This document shows, one piece after another, positions 43,993-53,176 of a DNA stretch of 64,000 nucleotides. Position 1 is the first letter of the stretch; each line of letters opens with the position of its first letter. Position numbers and translations under genes: made by a program. The notes beneath the pieces are model-generated. The model did not search any database. It worked only from the letters and a program-made list of their open reading frames with translations, and was not told where the DNA came from. The stretch covers positions 2,225,246 to 2,289,245 of the forward strand of contig CP051231.1 in assembly GCA_017792405.1 (NCBI GenBank), written 5' to 3'. This DNA comes from Oceanicola sp. GTDB lineage: Bacteria; Pseudomonadota; Alphaproteobacteria; Rhodobacterales; Rhodobacteraceae.

Positions 43993-46062
43993 ATGTGGAA
44001 TTTCAAGTCCTCCCTTGCCTGGGGACTGCTGAAGCAAACCGCCGCCTTTACCGGATACCGCCTCGGGGTCTTCCTCGGGATCGCAGCCTGTTACGCACTG
44101 CTGGCCTGGATCGGGCATATCATCGGCGTGGCGATCACCCGGGGCGCCATGCAGGGCGGCGCCAGCTTCGGCACCGTGATCGCTCTCGCACGGACCATGC
44201 CGCTTCTCTTCATCCTCATGCTTTGCGGCAGCATGGGCGTGGGCATGTGGTTTCTGCGCAAACATCTCTACTGGTACATCCGCGCGCCGCACATGGCGCT
44301 GATGGCCGAAATCCTTGAAGGCCGCCGCCTGCCGGAAGGCAGCCAGATCAAGGCCGGTATGGCGATCGTCGCCGAGCGCTACGGCGACATGAACCGTCTC
44401 TGGGCGCTGCGCGGCCAGATCGAGAAAACCCTGCCCGCAATCAACCCGCTGCTCCCCCTGAGGGAGCTGTTCAGTATGAAGCCCGAGGGCAAGGGCGTGG
44501 GGATGAACCAGCCCTACCTCTGGCTCTCCGAGCGCCCGATTGATGAGATGGTGCTGGCCCACGGGATGCGCAAACGCGCGGTAAACCCCTATGCAGCAGC
44601 CCGCGAGGGGCTGGTTCTGCTGGCGCAGAACGGCAAGCCCGTGGTCGGCAATGCGCTGACGCTGCAGGGGCTTGGCTGGGCCTACGGCCTGCTGGCCTTC
44701 GTTGGCTGGCTCACCCTGTTCGTGCCGGTCATCCTCGTCGCCCCCGGCGCGGGCCTTCTGGTTGTGATCATCGCAGGCTTCTTCGCGTGGGGCACCAAGG
44801 CCGGGTTGATCGACGCCTTCACCAACGGCTGCCTGCTGCAAATCTACATCGGCGCCACCCGTGGCCAGCGGCCGAACCCCGATTGGGAGACTCGGCTGGA
44901 TGCCGATGCGCCTGCCTTTGCCGCGCTCGGCCAAGAGGCCGCCACGCTCCCCGGCAGGGCTGATCGCACCACGGCCACGGCGCAGAAAACCGTGATTGGC
45001 GGCGAGATGCCCGCTGCAGCCGAAGCGGCCCCCGCGCCAAGGCCATCGCCCCCCGCGAGCGCCGCCGCACCTGTCGCAGCGGCTGCGACCACGGCCGCAG
45101 TTGCAGGAACCGCCGCCGAAGAACAGGCCGGAGCCTCGGCCTTCACCCCGCCTGCAGAGCTCATGCCAAGCGGGTTCGTTCCCCCCAAGCCCACGCCGCG
45201 ACCCACCGCAGAGGTTGCGCCTGAAGCCAAGGCAGAGGCAGTGCCCACAGCCCCTGCGCCCACGCCCGAACCAACTCCCACACCGGCCGCGCCTGCGGCC
45301 CCTACGGCGGCGCCCGAACCCGAGCCGGAGCCCACGCCGCAACCGGCGCATCCGCCGACACCGCCTGAGACCCCGGCAGACCCGCCGCAGGAAACACCGC
45401 CCCCCACGCCGCCGGAGGTTCCTCAACCGACACCGCCACGGGAAATCCCGCCGAGCGCACCGCCAGAGATTCCCACTGCGCCCGAGGCCGAAGCCGAGCC
45501 GGAGCCGGACCCCGTGGCCGAACTCCCCCCGCTCACCGAGGCGGACAGCGTCACCACTACGCCGCAGGCACTTGCCGGGAATCCTGAAGCTCGGGCCACC
45601 CCGGCGTCCATCGCCGACCCGTGGAGCGCCCCGCCGGAGCCAGAAGTGGCGGAGGAACCCGCCGCTCCTGAGCCGCCCGAACCCGCTGCGGTTCCGCGTG
45701 ACGAGGTCACACCTGCCGCGCAGGCCTTGGCTGACGATCCAGACGCCTCCGCCACCCCGGCTGAAATCGCCGATCCGTGGGCCGCAGCCCCCGCGCCCGC
45801 GGCCCCCCCGGCGCCGCCGCAACCCGCTGCCGAGGCCGCGCCCGAAACGCCCCCAGAGCCAGCACCAGAGCCTGCGCCAAGCCCCGCGCCTCCGCAGATT
45901 GAGGTGCCAGAGCCTGCCCCGGCAGAGATGGCACCGGCGCCACCGCCGCCTGAGCCTCCCGCACCGCCACCGCCGCCCGCACCGCCTCAGGCGAGCGCGA
46001 AAACGGTGATCGCGCCGCTCCCCACGCTGGACGACGACAAAACCCCACCGGACGAGCGCTGA
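43993..46062 (+). CDS. Membrane protein with long Pro/Ala-rich tail
   Basis: 689 aa. The first 290 residues hold about four to five transmembrane helices (for example LGVFLGIAACYALLAWIGHI and GWLTLFVPVILVAPGAGLLV), with a soluble loop between. From about 310 to the end the chain is Pro/Ala/Glu-rich and low complexity. It includes two near copies of an ALADDPDASATPAEIADPW motif (about 525-550 and 575-605). The first part resembles the inner-membrane DotI/TraM-type or unknown Rhodobacterales proteins, but I do not assign it. The tail may cross the periplasm. Confidence 0.75.
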   Translation: MWNFKSSLAWGLLKQTAAFTGYRLGVFLGIAACYALLAWIGHIIGVAITRGAMQGGASFGTVIALARTMPLLFILMLCGSMGVGMWFLRKHLYWYIRAPHMALMAEILEGRRLPEGSQIKAGMAIVAERYGDMNRLWALRGQIEKTLPAINPLLPLRELFSMKPEGKGVGMNQPYLWLSERPIDEMVLAHGMRKRAVNPYAAAREGLVLLAQNGKPVVGNALTLQGLGWAYGLLAFVGWLTLFVPVILVAPGAGLLVVIIAGFFAWGTKAGLIDAFTNGCLLQIYIGATRGQRPNPDWETRLDADAPAFAALGQEAATLPGRADRTTATAQKTVIGGEMPAAAEAAPAPRPSPPASAAAPVAAAATTAAVAGTAAEEQAGASAFTPPAELMPSGFVPPKPTPRPTAEVAPEAKAEAVPTAPAPTPEPTPTPAAPAAPTAAPEPEPEPTPQPAHPPTPPETPADPPQETPPPTPPEVPQPTPPREIPPSAPPEIPTAPEAEAEPEPDPVAELPPLTEADSVTTTPQALAGNPEARATPASIADPWSAPPEPEVAEEPAAPEPPEPAAVPRDEVTPAAQALADDPDASATPAEIADPWAAAPAPAAPPAPPQPAAEAAPETPPEPAPEPAPSPAPPQIEVPEPAPAEMAPAPPPPEPPAPPPPPAPPQASAKTVIAPLPTLDDDKTPPDER

Positions 46063-46194
46063 CGCACGAACAAAAGCGGAGGGACGCAACCGGCTGGCGC
46101 AGGCGCGCCACAGCCTGCGCCCCTCCGCGCCGCCCCCTCTTTCCCCGCGCCGCGCCCACGCCTATACCGCCTCAGACCCGTTCCGGAGGCCCCA

Positions 46195-46782
46195 ATGCGC
46201 ACAGCCAGCGTCACCCGTGAAACCGCGGAAACCGCGATCACCGTCGAGATCGACCTCGACGGCACCGGCAGCTACGATAACGCCACCGGCGTCGGTTTCT
46301 TCGACCACATGCTCGACCAATTGGCCCGCCACGCGCTGATCGACATGAAGATCTCGGCCAAAGGCGACCTGCACATCGACGATCACCACACCGTGGAAGA
46401 CGTGGGTATCACGCTGGGCAAGGCGCTGACCGAGGCGATGGGCGACAAGCGCGGCATCACCCGTTATGGTGCCTGCCTGCTGCCGATGGACGACTCGCTC
46501 GTTCGGGCCGCACTCGACCTCTCTGGCCGTCCCTTCCTCGTGTGGAACGTCGACTTCCCTACTCAGAAGATCGGCACCTTCGATACCGAGCTGGTGCGCG
46601 AGTTCTTTCAGGCCTTCTCGACCCATGGCGGCATCACGCTGCACGTGGACGCGCTGCACGGCTTCAACAGCCACCACATCGCCGAGGCCGCCTTCAAGGC
46701 CGTGGCCCGGGCCCTGCGGGATGCCCTGGAGGCCGACCCGCGCAAGGCCGATGCCATCCCATCGACCAAGGGCACGCTCTGA
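46195..46782 (+). CDS. hisB: Imidazoleglycerol-phosphate dehydratase
   Basis: Histidine biosynthesis enzyme converting imidazole glycerol phosphate to imidazole acetol phosphate; 195 aa. Both metal-binding repeats are present: [13 protein letters not shown] at about 62 and [12 protein letters not shown] at about 160. The [13 protein letters not shown] and KRGITRYG motifs fit. It is a monofunctional enzyme without the phosphatase domain; a HisN-like phosphatase lies at 55048-55863. Confidence 0.97.
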   Translation: MRTASVTRETAETAITVEIDLDGTGSYDNATGVGFFDHMLDQLARHALIDMKISAKGDLHIDDHHTVEDVGITLGKALTEAMGDKRGITRYGACLLPMDDSLVRAALDLSGRPFLVWNVDFPTQKIGTFDTELVREFFQAFSTHGGITLHVDALHGFNSHHIAEAAFKAVARALRDALEADPRKADAIPSTKGTL

Positions 46783-46786
46783 GCGC

Positions 46787-47146
46787 GTGGCTCTGACCGT
46801 TTTCGAGAACGTCCTCACTGACCGGGGATCGAAATACGCTGTCTCGGGTGGCCCGGCTGGCTCCAAAGCGGAGGTGCAGATCCTCCTGAAAGAGCTAAAG
46901 CGCAACAAGAAGTTCGCCAAGGCGACCCACAACACATGGGCGCTCCTTTTGCCGGACGGCCCGCTGAAGGGCGATGATGGCGAAGCGGGCGCAGGCATGG
47001 TGATTGTGCGGATGCTGGAGCGCGCCCAACTCGAGAACCATCTGGTGATCGTCACCCGCTGGTTTGGCGGCACCCACCTCGGCGGCGACCGCTTTCGCCG
47101 GGTGCAGGATTGCGTTACCCATTATCTCGACCAGATGGAGGGTTAG
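46787..47146 (+). CDS. IMPACT/YigZ N-terminal-like protein
   Basis: About 119 aa. KATHNTWALLLPDGPLKGDD followed by HLVIVTRWFGGTHLGGDRFR carries the IMPACT family signature (DDGE, then VTRWFGG). It lacks the C-terminal domain of YigZ. The start is uncertain: a GTG at 46787 lies just after hisB, while an ATG at 46751 inside hisB has AAGG upstream. Function in the family is linked to translation control but undefined in bacteria. Confidence 0.72.
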   Translation: MALTVFENVLTDRGSKYAVSGGPAGSKAEVQILLKELKRNKKFAKATHNTWALLLPDGPLKGDDGEAGAGMVIVRMLERAQLENHLVIVTRWFGGTHLGGDRFRRVQDCVTHYLDQMEG

Positions 47147-47149
47147 CCC

Positions 47150-47407
47150 ATGTCTCTCTTTTCAAAACTCTTCGGCGGCAAGAGCCAGCCCGAAGGCCCC
47201 AAGCCGGTCGATCACAAAGGCTTTTCCATCACGCCTTGCCCCGAGAAGGCGCCCGGCGGCTTTCGGATTGGCGCAATGATCGAGAAGGATGGCCAAAGCC
47301 ACCACATGATCCGCGCCGATGTCATCGCCGATGAGACCGACGCGGTGGAGGCAAGCCTGCGCAAGGCCTGCCAGATGATTGACGAACAGGGCGAGCGGCT
47401 GTTCTGA
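47150..47407 (+). CDS. HlyU-like protein
   Basis: 85 aa starting MSLFSKLFGG and containing YKGFSITP-type sequence (HKGFSITPCPEKAPGGFRIG) and HMIRADVIADETDAVEASLR, the pattern of the short HlyU family. Members are named transcriptional regulators after Vibrio HlyU, but this form has no helix-turn-helix that I can see, so regulation is not claimed. It is 3 bp after the IMPACT-like gene and likely cotranscribed with hisB. Confidence 0.75.
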   Translation: MSLFSKLFGGKSQPEGPKPVDHKGFSITPCPEKAPGGFRIGAMIEKDGQSHHMIRADVIADETDAVEASLRKACQMIDEQGERLF

Positions 47408-47416
47408 CCGGCCTGT

Positions 47417-47872
47417 TCAGCCGAGTGACACCGTCCGGCCGACATGCCAATCGCGCACATGCCACTCGATCTCGTAGGTGGTTGAGTTGATGTGATTGCC
47501 GATCCCGATGATCTTGCCATCATGCCCCTGCGGGTTGACGTAGAAAATGGTGATCCCGTTCGACTTGCCGATCTTGCCCGACGAGGTGTGGTAGACATCG
47601 TGGCCACGATATTTGCTGGTGTGCGATCGGTTCGGCTCCTGAAACTTGCCGTGCGGCACATGCTTGTTCGGGCCGCTTGTTGCCTTGCCGGCGCCATCCA
47701 TGAATGCCGCAACAACACTCTTGATGTTTGAGCCGCGCGACTTGCGCTCGCTGGCGCCCATATCGAGCTTGCCGGCGATCCACTCTTCCATTTGTTCAGG
47801 GGAGAGAATGCCCATTGGGCCGGTGCCATCGGCATTCGCATGCCCCGACATTACAAGGGGATCATGTGTCAT
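47417..47872 (-). CDS. Unknown protein
   Basis: 151 aa, soluble, basic middle part with many Ser/Gly/His (KSNGITIFYVNPQGHDGKII). The C-terminal IEWHVRDWHVGRTV looks like a compact folded domain reminiscent of small secreted enzymes or toxins, but I recognise no family. It converges on the HlyU-like gene with only 9 bp between stops. No partner immunity gene is visible. Confidence 0.6.
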   Translation of the reverse strand: MTHDPLVMSGHANADGTGPMGILSPEQMEEWIAGKLDMGASERKSRGSNIKSVVAAFMDGAGKATSGPNKHVPHGKFQEPNRSHTSKYRGHDVYHTSSGKIGKSNGITIFYVNPQGHDGKIIGIGNHINSTTYEIEWHVRDWHVGRTVSLG

Positions 47873-47970
47873 GATGCAGTCCTAATCGAGAAGTTCTGAA
47901 AATGGTGGACCTCCACCCTAGCGCGACAGATGCCCTTGCGTAAACCCGTCTCGATTGCAGAAAGCGCTGC

Positions 47971-48783
47971 CTACGGCCCCGATTGCTCCAACCGCCCGCC
48001 CTGCCGAACCTGCACCACGCGCTTTGCCTTTCCGGTCCGGTCGTCGGTCTCCACGTAGAGGCCGCACAAGGTGGCCTCGCCCATCGCGGGCTGAAACCGC
48101 CCTTTGGCCATGCCAGTCACGAACCGGCGCATCGGCTCATCAGGCTCCATCCCGATGACCGAGTTGTAATCGCCGCACATGCCCGCATCGGCCTGAAACG
48201 CCGTGCCCTTCGGCAGCAACTGGGCATCGCCCGTCGGCACATGGGTGTGGGTGCCGACGACCACGCTCGCGCGGCCATCGCAAAAATGGCCCATCCCCAT
48301 TTTCTCCGAGGTGGCCTCGCAATGCATGTCGATCAGTGAGGCCTGCACCAGCCCGCCGGGCACGTGCGATTTCAGCACAGGTTCGATCGCCGAGAACGGG
48401 TCGTCGAAGCAGCGCTTCATGAAGACCTGGCCCAGCACCTGCGCCACCAGCACCTTGCGCCCGCCCGGCGCGTCATAAACCCGGAAGCCCTTGCCCGGCG
48501 CATCCTTGGCAAAGTTGATCGGCCGCAGCACCCTTGGCTCCGAGCCGATGAAACTGAGCATGTCTTTCTGGTCGAAGGCGTGGTCGCCCAAGGTGATCAC
48601 ATCCGCCCCGGCCTCCAGCAGCGCCTTGGCATGCGCACCCGAGAGACCGGCCCCCGAGGTCGCGTTCTCGCCGTTGACCACCACAAAATCGAGCCGCCAC
48701 GCCTCGCGCAGGCCCGGGAGCCGCTCGGCCACCGCCGTCCGGCCCGCGCGCCCCATTACATCGCCAAGAAAGAGTATACGCAT
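47971..48783 (-). CDS. YmdB-family metallophosphoesterase
   Basis: 270 aa calcineurin-like phosphoesterase of the TIGR00282/YmdB group, whose Bacillus member hydrolyses 2',3'-cyclic nucleotides and affects biofilm. Metal-binding motifs are GDVMGRAGR at the start, VVNGENA, LGDHAFDQ and GTHTHVPTGD. LGDHAFD replaces the more usual LGNHTWD, so the Asn ligand is an Asp here. Start ATG gives MRILFLGDVMG. Confidence 0.9.
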   Translation of the reverse strand: MRILFLGDVMGRAGRTAVAERLPGLREAWRLDFVVVNGENATSGAGLSGAHAKALLEAGADVITLGDHAFDQKDMLSFIGSEPRVLRPINFAKDAPGKGFRVYDAPGGRKVLVAQVLGQVFMKRCFDDPFSAIEPVLKSHVPGGLVQASLIDMHCEATSEKMGMGHFCDGRASVVVGTHTHVPTGDAQLLPKGTAFQADAGMCGDYNSVIGMEPDEPMRRFVTGMAKGRFQPAMGEATLCGLYVETDDRTGKAKRVVQVRQGGRLEQSGP

Positions 48784-48852
48784 GAGAAAGCCCTAAGCTG
48801 CATCGGGTCACAGGGCAAGATGCGGTGCATTGCCGGCAGGCGCGGCAAAGCC

Positions 48853-49626
48853 TCAGCTGCGCTCCGCCAGCCGCTTTTCGATCGCCTCGAGGCGGGCCAA
48901 AACTGTCTCGCGGTAGGCATCGGTCGCGGCCACGCTCTCCTCTTCATGGGCGGTCTGCATGGAGTTGACCACGAGACCGACGATCAGGTTAACCACGGCA
49001 AAGGTCGTGACCATGATGAAGGGCACGAAGAAGGCCCAGGCCCACGGATAGACCTCCATCACTGGGCGCACGATGCCCATCGACCAGCTTTCCAGCGTCA
49101 TGATCTGGAACAGCGTGTAGGCCGAGGTGCCCATGTCGCCGAACCAGTCGGGGAAGGCCGCGCCGAAGAGCGTGGTGGCAATGACCGCGCCCACATAAAA
49201 CAGCAGTGCCATCAACAAAAACACGCTGGCCATGCCCGGAAGCGCGGTCAGAAGGGCCTCCACCACGCGCCGCAACCGTGGCGCAACGGAGATCACCCGC
49301 AGCACCCGGAGCACCCGCAGAGCGCGCAGCACCGAGAAACCGTGGCCCGAAGGCACCAGCGCCACCGCCACCACCGCCAGATCGAACAGGTTCCATCCAC
49401 CGCGGAAAAACGACCAGCCCCGCGCGCAGAGGCGTGCTGCGATTTCGACGACGAAGATCGCAAGGCAGATAGTATCGATGATGACAACGAGGCTGCCCAC
49501 ACGGCTCATCACTTCGGGCGAGGTTTCGAGGCCGAGCACGATGGCGTTGAGCACGATCACCCCGGTTATGGCACTTTGAACGTCGCCGCGATTGAGGAAG
49601 GCGCCGAGGCGCGCACGGAAGGTCAT
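48853..49626 (-). CDS. Voltage-gated sodium-type ion channel (NaChBac-like)
   Basis: 257 aa six-helix cation channel subunit. The S4 voltage sensor has regularly spaced Arg (RALRVLRVLRVISVAPRLRR). The pore loop reads TLESWSMG, matching the TLESW filter of bacterial sodium channels, and the S6 helix is followed by a short coiled-coil-like tail (LARLEAIEKRLAERS). Common in marine and alkaliphilic bacteria. Length and topology are complete. Confidence 0.93.
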   Translation of the reverse strand: MTFRARLGAFLNRGDVQSAITGVIVLNAIVLGLETSPEVMSRVGSLVVIIDTICLAIFVVEIAARLCARGWSFFRGGWNLFDLAVVAVALVPSGHGFSVLRALRVLRVLRVISVAPRLRRVVEALLTALPGMASVFLLMALLFYVGAVIATTLFGAAFPDWFGDMGTSAYTLFQIMTLESWSMGIVRPVMEVYPWAWAFFVPFIMVTTFAVVNLIVGLVVNSMQTAHEEESVAATDAYRETVLARLEAIEKRLAERS

Positions 49627-49705
49627 ATTCTGGGAGGGCTCCGACTGTTGTTGAGCCGTTACTTGGGGATGCGGCGAAGCAGGGTCAACCCGATGAGCGG
49701 CAAGG

Positions 49706-50257
49706 TCAGAAGGTCAGCACACCGGCTTCGGTCACGATCATGTCAAGCGGCGCATCTGTCGGTTCTTGCGGCAAAAACTCCGCTTCTTGGGCAGAGTAGG
49801 CAAAGCCGATGGCAAGCACCGGGCCGTCGCGGCGGAGCAGTTCGAGCGTCCGGTCGTAGAACCCGCCGCCGTAGCCCAGCCGTGCACCCGAGCGGGTGAA
49901 GGCGACCAGCGGCACCACGAGGATCTCGGGTCGCATCACCTCCCCGGTTGGCTCCGAAGTGCCGAACTGTGCCGGGACCATCTCTGCCCCCGGCTCCCAG
50001 AGCCGGAACACCAGTGGCGTGGCGGGGGCGGTGATGGTGGGCAGCCCCACCGGCCCGTGTGCGGCGGCCTCCTCTAGCGCGGGCAGCGGGTCGATCTCGT
50101 CGCGCATCGCCATGTAGCCCGCGAGCGGCACGCCGCGGTAGCCCGCCAACACCTCTGACAGGTGGCCTGCCGCGTGGCCGGACCACTGCGCATGGGCCTC
50201 GGCCCGCCGCGCCAGCGCCGCCGCGCGCGCGGCCTTTTTCTCTTCCACGAGGCTCAC
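49706..50257 (-). CDS. 5-formyltetrahydrofolate cyclo-ligase
   Basis: 183 aa, converts 5-formyl-THF to 5,10-methenyl-THF with ATP. Family features: N-terminal KKAARAAALARR, RDEIDPLPALEEA, and the ATP/phosphate loop RLGYGGGFYDRTLELL. The start is a GTG overlapping the mgtE stop as GTGA. 6S RNA is often next to this gene but none was seen here. Confidence 0.92.
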   Translation of the reverse strand: MSLVEEKKAARAAALARRAEAHAQWSGHAAGHLSEVLAGYRGVPLAGYMAMRDEIDPLPALEEAAAHGPVGLPTITAPATPLVFRLWEPGAEMVPAQFGTSEPTGEVMRPEILVVPLVAFTRSGARLGYGGGFYDRTLELLRRDGPVLAIGFAYSAQEAEFLPQEPTDAPLDMIVTEAGVLTF

Positions 50258-51675
50258 AGCAGCATCACCGCCGCCAGACCGAGGAAGGCGAAGAAGCCCA
50301 CCACATCGGTCACCGTGGTTACGAAGGCGCCGGAGGCCAGCGCAGGGTCGATATCGAACTTGTCGAGCAGCACCGGCACGAGGATGCCCGCAAGCCCGGC
50401 CACCAGCAGGTTGATGATCATCGCCAGCGCCAGCACCGCGCCCAGCATGGCGGTGTCGAACCAGAACCAGCCCACAAGCCCCATCAGCACTGCAAAAGCG
50501 AGCCCGTTCACGAGGCCAACTGCCGCCTCCCGCCGGATCACCCGCCAGACGTTTGAGCCGGTAAGGTCCTTGGTGGCGATGGCTCGCACCGCCACGGTGA
50601 GTGATTGCGTACCAGCGTTGCCGCCCATCGAGGCGACGATGGGCATGAGCACCGCCAGCGCCACCAGTTGCGCGATGACCGCCTCGAACTGGTCGATCAC
50701 CAGCGAGGCGAGGATCGCGGTCACGAGGTTCACTGCCAGCCACGGAAAGCGCAGCTTGGTGGTCTCCCAGACCGAATCCGTCACCCGGCTTTCATCGCCC
50801 ACACCGGCGAGGCGCAGAAGGTCTTCCTCGGCCTCGAGGTCGAGCACCGACATGGCGTCATCGATGGTGATCACCCCCACGAGCCGGTCGGAATGGTCCA
50901 CCACTGGCACCGAAATCAGGTGATACTGGTTGAAGGCATAGGCCACCTCGCCCTCGTCCTGATCCACCGGCACGGTGCGAAAGCTGTCTTCGGTGATGTC
51001 GCTCAGCAGGGTTGAACGCGGGCTGGCCAGAATGCGGCCCAACGCGACATAGCCTACCGGGTGCATCTTCGGGTCGATCAGGATGACGTGGTAGAACTGC
51101 TCCGGCAGTTCTTGCCCCTCAGCCCGCATGAAATCGATCATCTGGCCCACGTCCCAATGCTCGGGCGCGCGCACCACCTCGCGCTGCATCAGGCGGCCGG
51201 CGGATTCCTCAGGCCATGAGAGCGCCTCCTCCACCGCGATCCGATCGGCGGCAGGCAGCGCCTCAAGGATCGCTTCCTGTTGCTCTTCCTCGAGGTCTTC
51301 CACGAGGTCGACCACGTCATCGGAGTCGAGCTCCCGCACCGCCTCTGTCAGCGCCTCGGGCGAGAGGGCACCGATCACCTCTTCGCGGATGGTCTCATCG
51401 AGTTCCGAAAGGATCTCGCCGTCAACATTCTCACCCCAGAGCAGGATCAGTTCGCGCCGCGGGCCCTCACCGATCTGTTCCAGAAGGTCGGCGATGTCGG
51501 CGGCATGGAGCGGGTCCAGCAGCTCCGAAAGCGTGCCGGTGTCATCGTTGAAGGTCGCCTCCAGCACCGCCTGCACGAAGGGTGTTTGCAGGCCGTATTC
51601 CTGCTCTTCGCGCTCCTCGGGGAGAGGCTCGAGGCGCTCGTCCTCCTCCGCGTCGGTGATCGGCTCTCGGCTCAT
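50254..51675 (-). CDS. mgtE: Magnesium transporter MgtE
   Basis: 473 aa inner-membrane Mg2+ channel. It has an acidic N-terminal domain (LDSDDVVDLVEDLEEEQQ), paired CBS domains (about 140-260, with ISVPVVDHSDRLVGVITIDD) and five C-terminal helices including the pore motif region MPIVASMGGNAGTQSLTVAV. The ATG at 51675 has GAAGGAGG nearby; an in-frame extension upstream is not used. Mg2+ sensing by the N domain and CBS pair gates the pore in the family. Confidence 0.96.
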   Translation of the reverse strand: MSREPITDAEEDERLEPLPEEREEQEYGLQTPFVQAVLEATFNDDTGTLSELLDPLHAADIADLLEQIGEGPRRELILLWGENVDGEILSELDETIREEVIGALSPEALTEAVRELDSDDVVDLVEDLEEEQQEAILEALPAADRIAVEEALSWPEESAGRLMQREVVRAPEHWDVGQMIDFMRAEGQELPEQFYHVILIDPKMHPVGYVALGRILASPRSTLLSDITEDSFRTVPVDQDEGEVAYAFNQYHLISVPVVDHSDRLVGVITIDDAMSVLDLEAEEDLLRLAGVGDESRVTDSVWETTKLRFPWLAVNLVTAILASLVIDQFEAVIAQLVALAVLMPIVASMGGNAGTQSLTVAVRAIATKDLTGSNVWRVIRREAAVGLVNGLAFAVLMGLVGWFWFDTAMLGAVLALAMIINLLVAGLAGILVPVLLDKFDIDPALASGAFVTTVTDVVGFFAFLGLAAVMLL

Positions 51676-51838
51676 CGGCGGGCCTCCTTCTGGGTGTCGC
51701 GGCCAACATATTGCACGTGCGAAAAGGCGCAAGGCGCAGCGGGGCGATTGCCCGGCCCCGCGTGAATTCGCCCTTGCGGCGCTGCCCGCTGTCATTTCAC
51801 GCATTTACCAAGGCGCGGGCGGCGCTTACGCTTGTCGC

Positions 51839-53167
51839 ATGTCTGCCCCCGCCTCCCCCGACGCCGCCTCCGGTGCGGCTCCCGAGACCCTCCTGCTCGG
51901 GCAGATCCTCGATTTTACCGCCGACCCTTTCTCGAGCCCACCTGAGGACTCCGCCCGCCACCTGAGCCGTGGCGGCATCGTCCTGCGCGGTGGCCGGATC
52001 ACCGAGATAGGCCCGGCCGCCCAGCTGATCGAGAGCCACGCCTCCGCCCGGCGGGTAGACTATGGCGCGGCACTGCTCCTGCCTGGCTTCGTCGATGCCC
52101 ACGCCCATTACCCCCAGACCGGCATCATCGCCTCTTGGGGGAAACGGCTGATCGACTGGCTCGAGGGCTACACCTTTCCGGAAGAGAGCCGCTTTGGCGA
52201 TGCGCTCTATGCGGCCACCATCGCGGGTCGCTACCTCGACCTCGCGATTGCCAATGGCACCACGACGATTGCCAGCTTCTGCACCTCGCACCCCGAGAGC
52301 GTGACCGCCTTCTTTCAGGCCGCCCAAGCGCGCGGCATGGCAGTGGTCGGCGGCAAGGTGGCGATGGACCGTAACGCCCCGGATGCGCTGAAAGACACCC
52401 CCGAGCGGGCCTATGACGAGAGCAAGGCGCTACTGCAACGCTGGCACAAGCAGGGCCGTGCACGCTATGCCATCACCCCCCGGTTCACCCCCACCTCCAC
52501 CGAGGCCCAGCTTGAGGCGATGGGCGCGCTGTGGGCCGAGCACCCCGATTGCGCCATGCAGACCCACCTCTCCGAACAGGTCGAGGAAATCGCCTGGGTG
52601 AAGGAGCTCTGCCCCGAGGCCGAAGACTACCTCGCCACCTATGAAAAGCACCGGCTCATCGGCCCCGGCGCGCTTTTTGGCCATGCCATTCACCTGACCG
52701 ACCGCGAGCGGGCACGGCTGGCGGAGAGCGGCTCGGCGGTGGTGCATTGCCCGACCTCCAACACCTTTATCGGCTCCGGCGTCTTCGATGCCGCCGGGCT
52801 GGTTGCGGGTGGCGTTGAGGTGGGGCTGGCCACCGACACCGGGGGCGGCTCATCCTTTTCGATGCTGCGGACAATGGGCGCGGCCTATGAGATCAGCCAG
52901 CTCAACGGCGCGGTGCTGCACCCCGCCCACCTGCTCTGGCTCGCCACAACCGGCTCCGCCAAGGCGCTGCGGATGGAGGCCGAGGTGGGCACGCTCGCGC
53001 CCGGATCAGCCGCAGACATCATCGCGCTCGATCTTGCCTCGACCCCGGCCATCGCCCAACGTGCCGCCCGCGCCCGCGACATCTGGGAGGCGCTCTTTCC
53101 GACGATGATGATGGGAGATGATCGGGCGGTGAAGGCCGTTTGGGTCAACGGGGTCAGCCGCCGCTGA
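51839..53167 (+). CDS. guaD: Guanine deaminase
   Basis: 442 aa amidohydrolase converting guanine to xanthine. Motifs: FVDAHAHYPQTGIIASWG, THLSEQVEEIAWVK, FGHAIHLTDRE and ATDTGGGSSFSMLRTM, carrying the metal-binding His and Asp residues of guanine deaminases. The start at 51839 lies in a divergent promoter region with mgtE. An 8-oxoguanine deaminase-like gene lies 0.5 kb away, suggesting a purine salvage group. Confidence 0.94.
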   Translation: MSAPASPDAASGAAPETLLLGQILDFTADPFSSPPEDSARHLSRGGIVLRGGRITEIGPAAQLIESHASARRVDYGAALLLPGFVDAHAHYPQTGIIASWGKRLIDWLEGYTFPEESRFGDALYAATIAGRYLDLAIANGTTTIASFCTSHPESVTAFFQAAQARGMAVVGGKVAMDRNAPDALKDTPERAYDESKALLQRWHKQGRARYAITPRFTPTSTEAQLEAMGALWAEHPDCAMQTHLSEQVEEIAWVKELCPEAEDYLATYEKHRLIGPGALFGHAIHLTDRERARLAESGSAVVHCPTSNTFIGSGVFDAAGLVAGGVEVGLATDTGGGSSFSMLRTMGAAYEISQLNGAVLHPAHLLWLATTGSAKALRMEAEVGTLAPGSAADIIALDLASTPAIAQRAARARDIWEALFPTMMMGDDRAVKAVWVNGVSRR

Positions 53168-53176
53168 CCGGGAAGG

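Noticed and set aside
43924..46089. Long minus-strand Gly/Arg-rich frame opposite the Pro/Ala tail
   Set aside because: Antisense of GC-rich Pro/Ala codons yields Gly/Arg-rich frames by chance; no ribosome site or domain.
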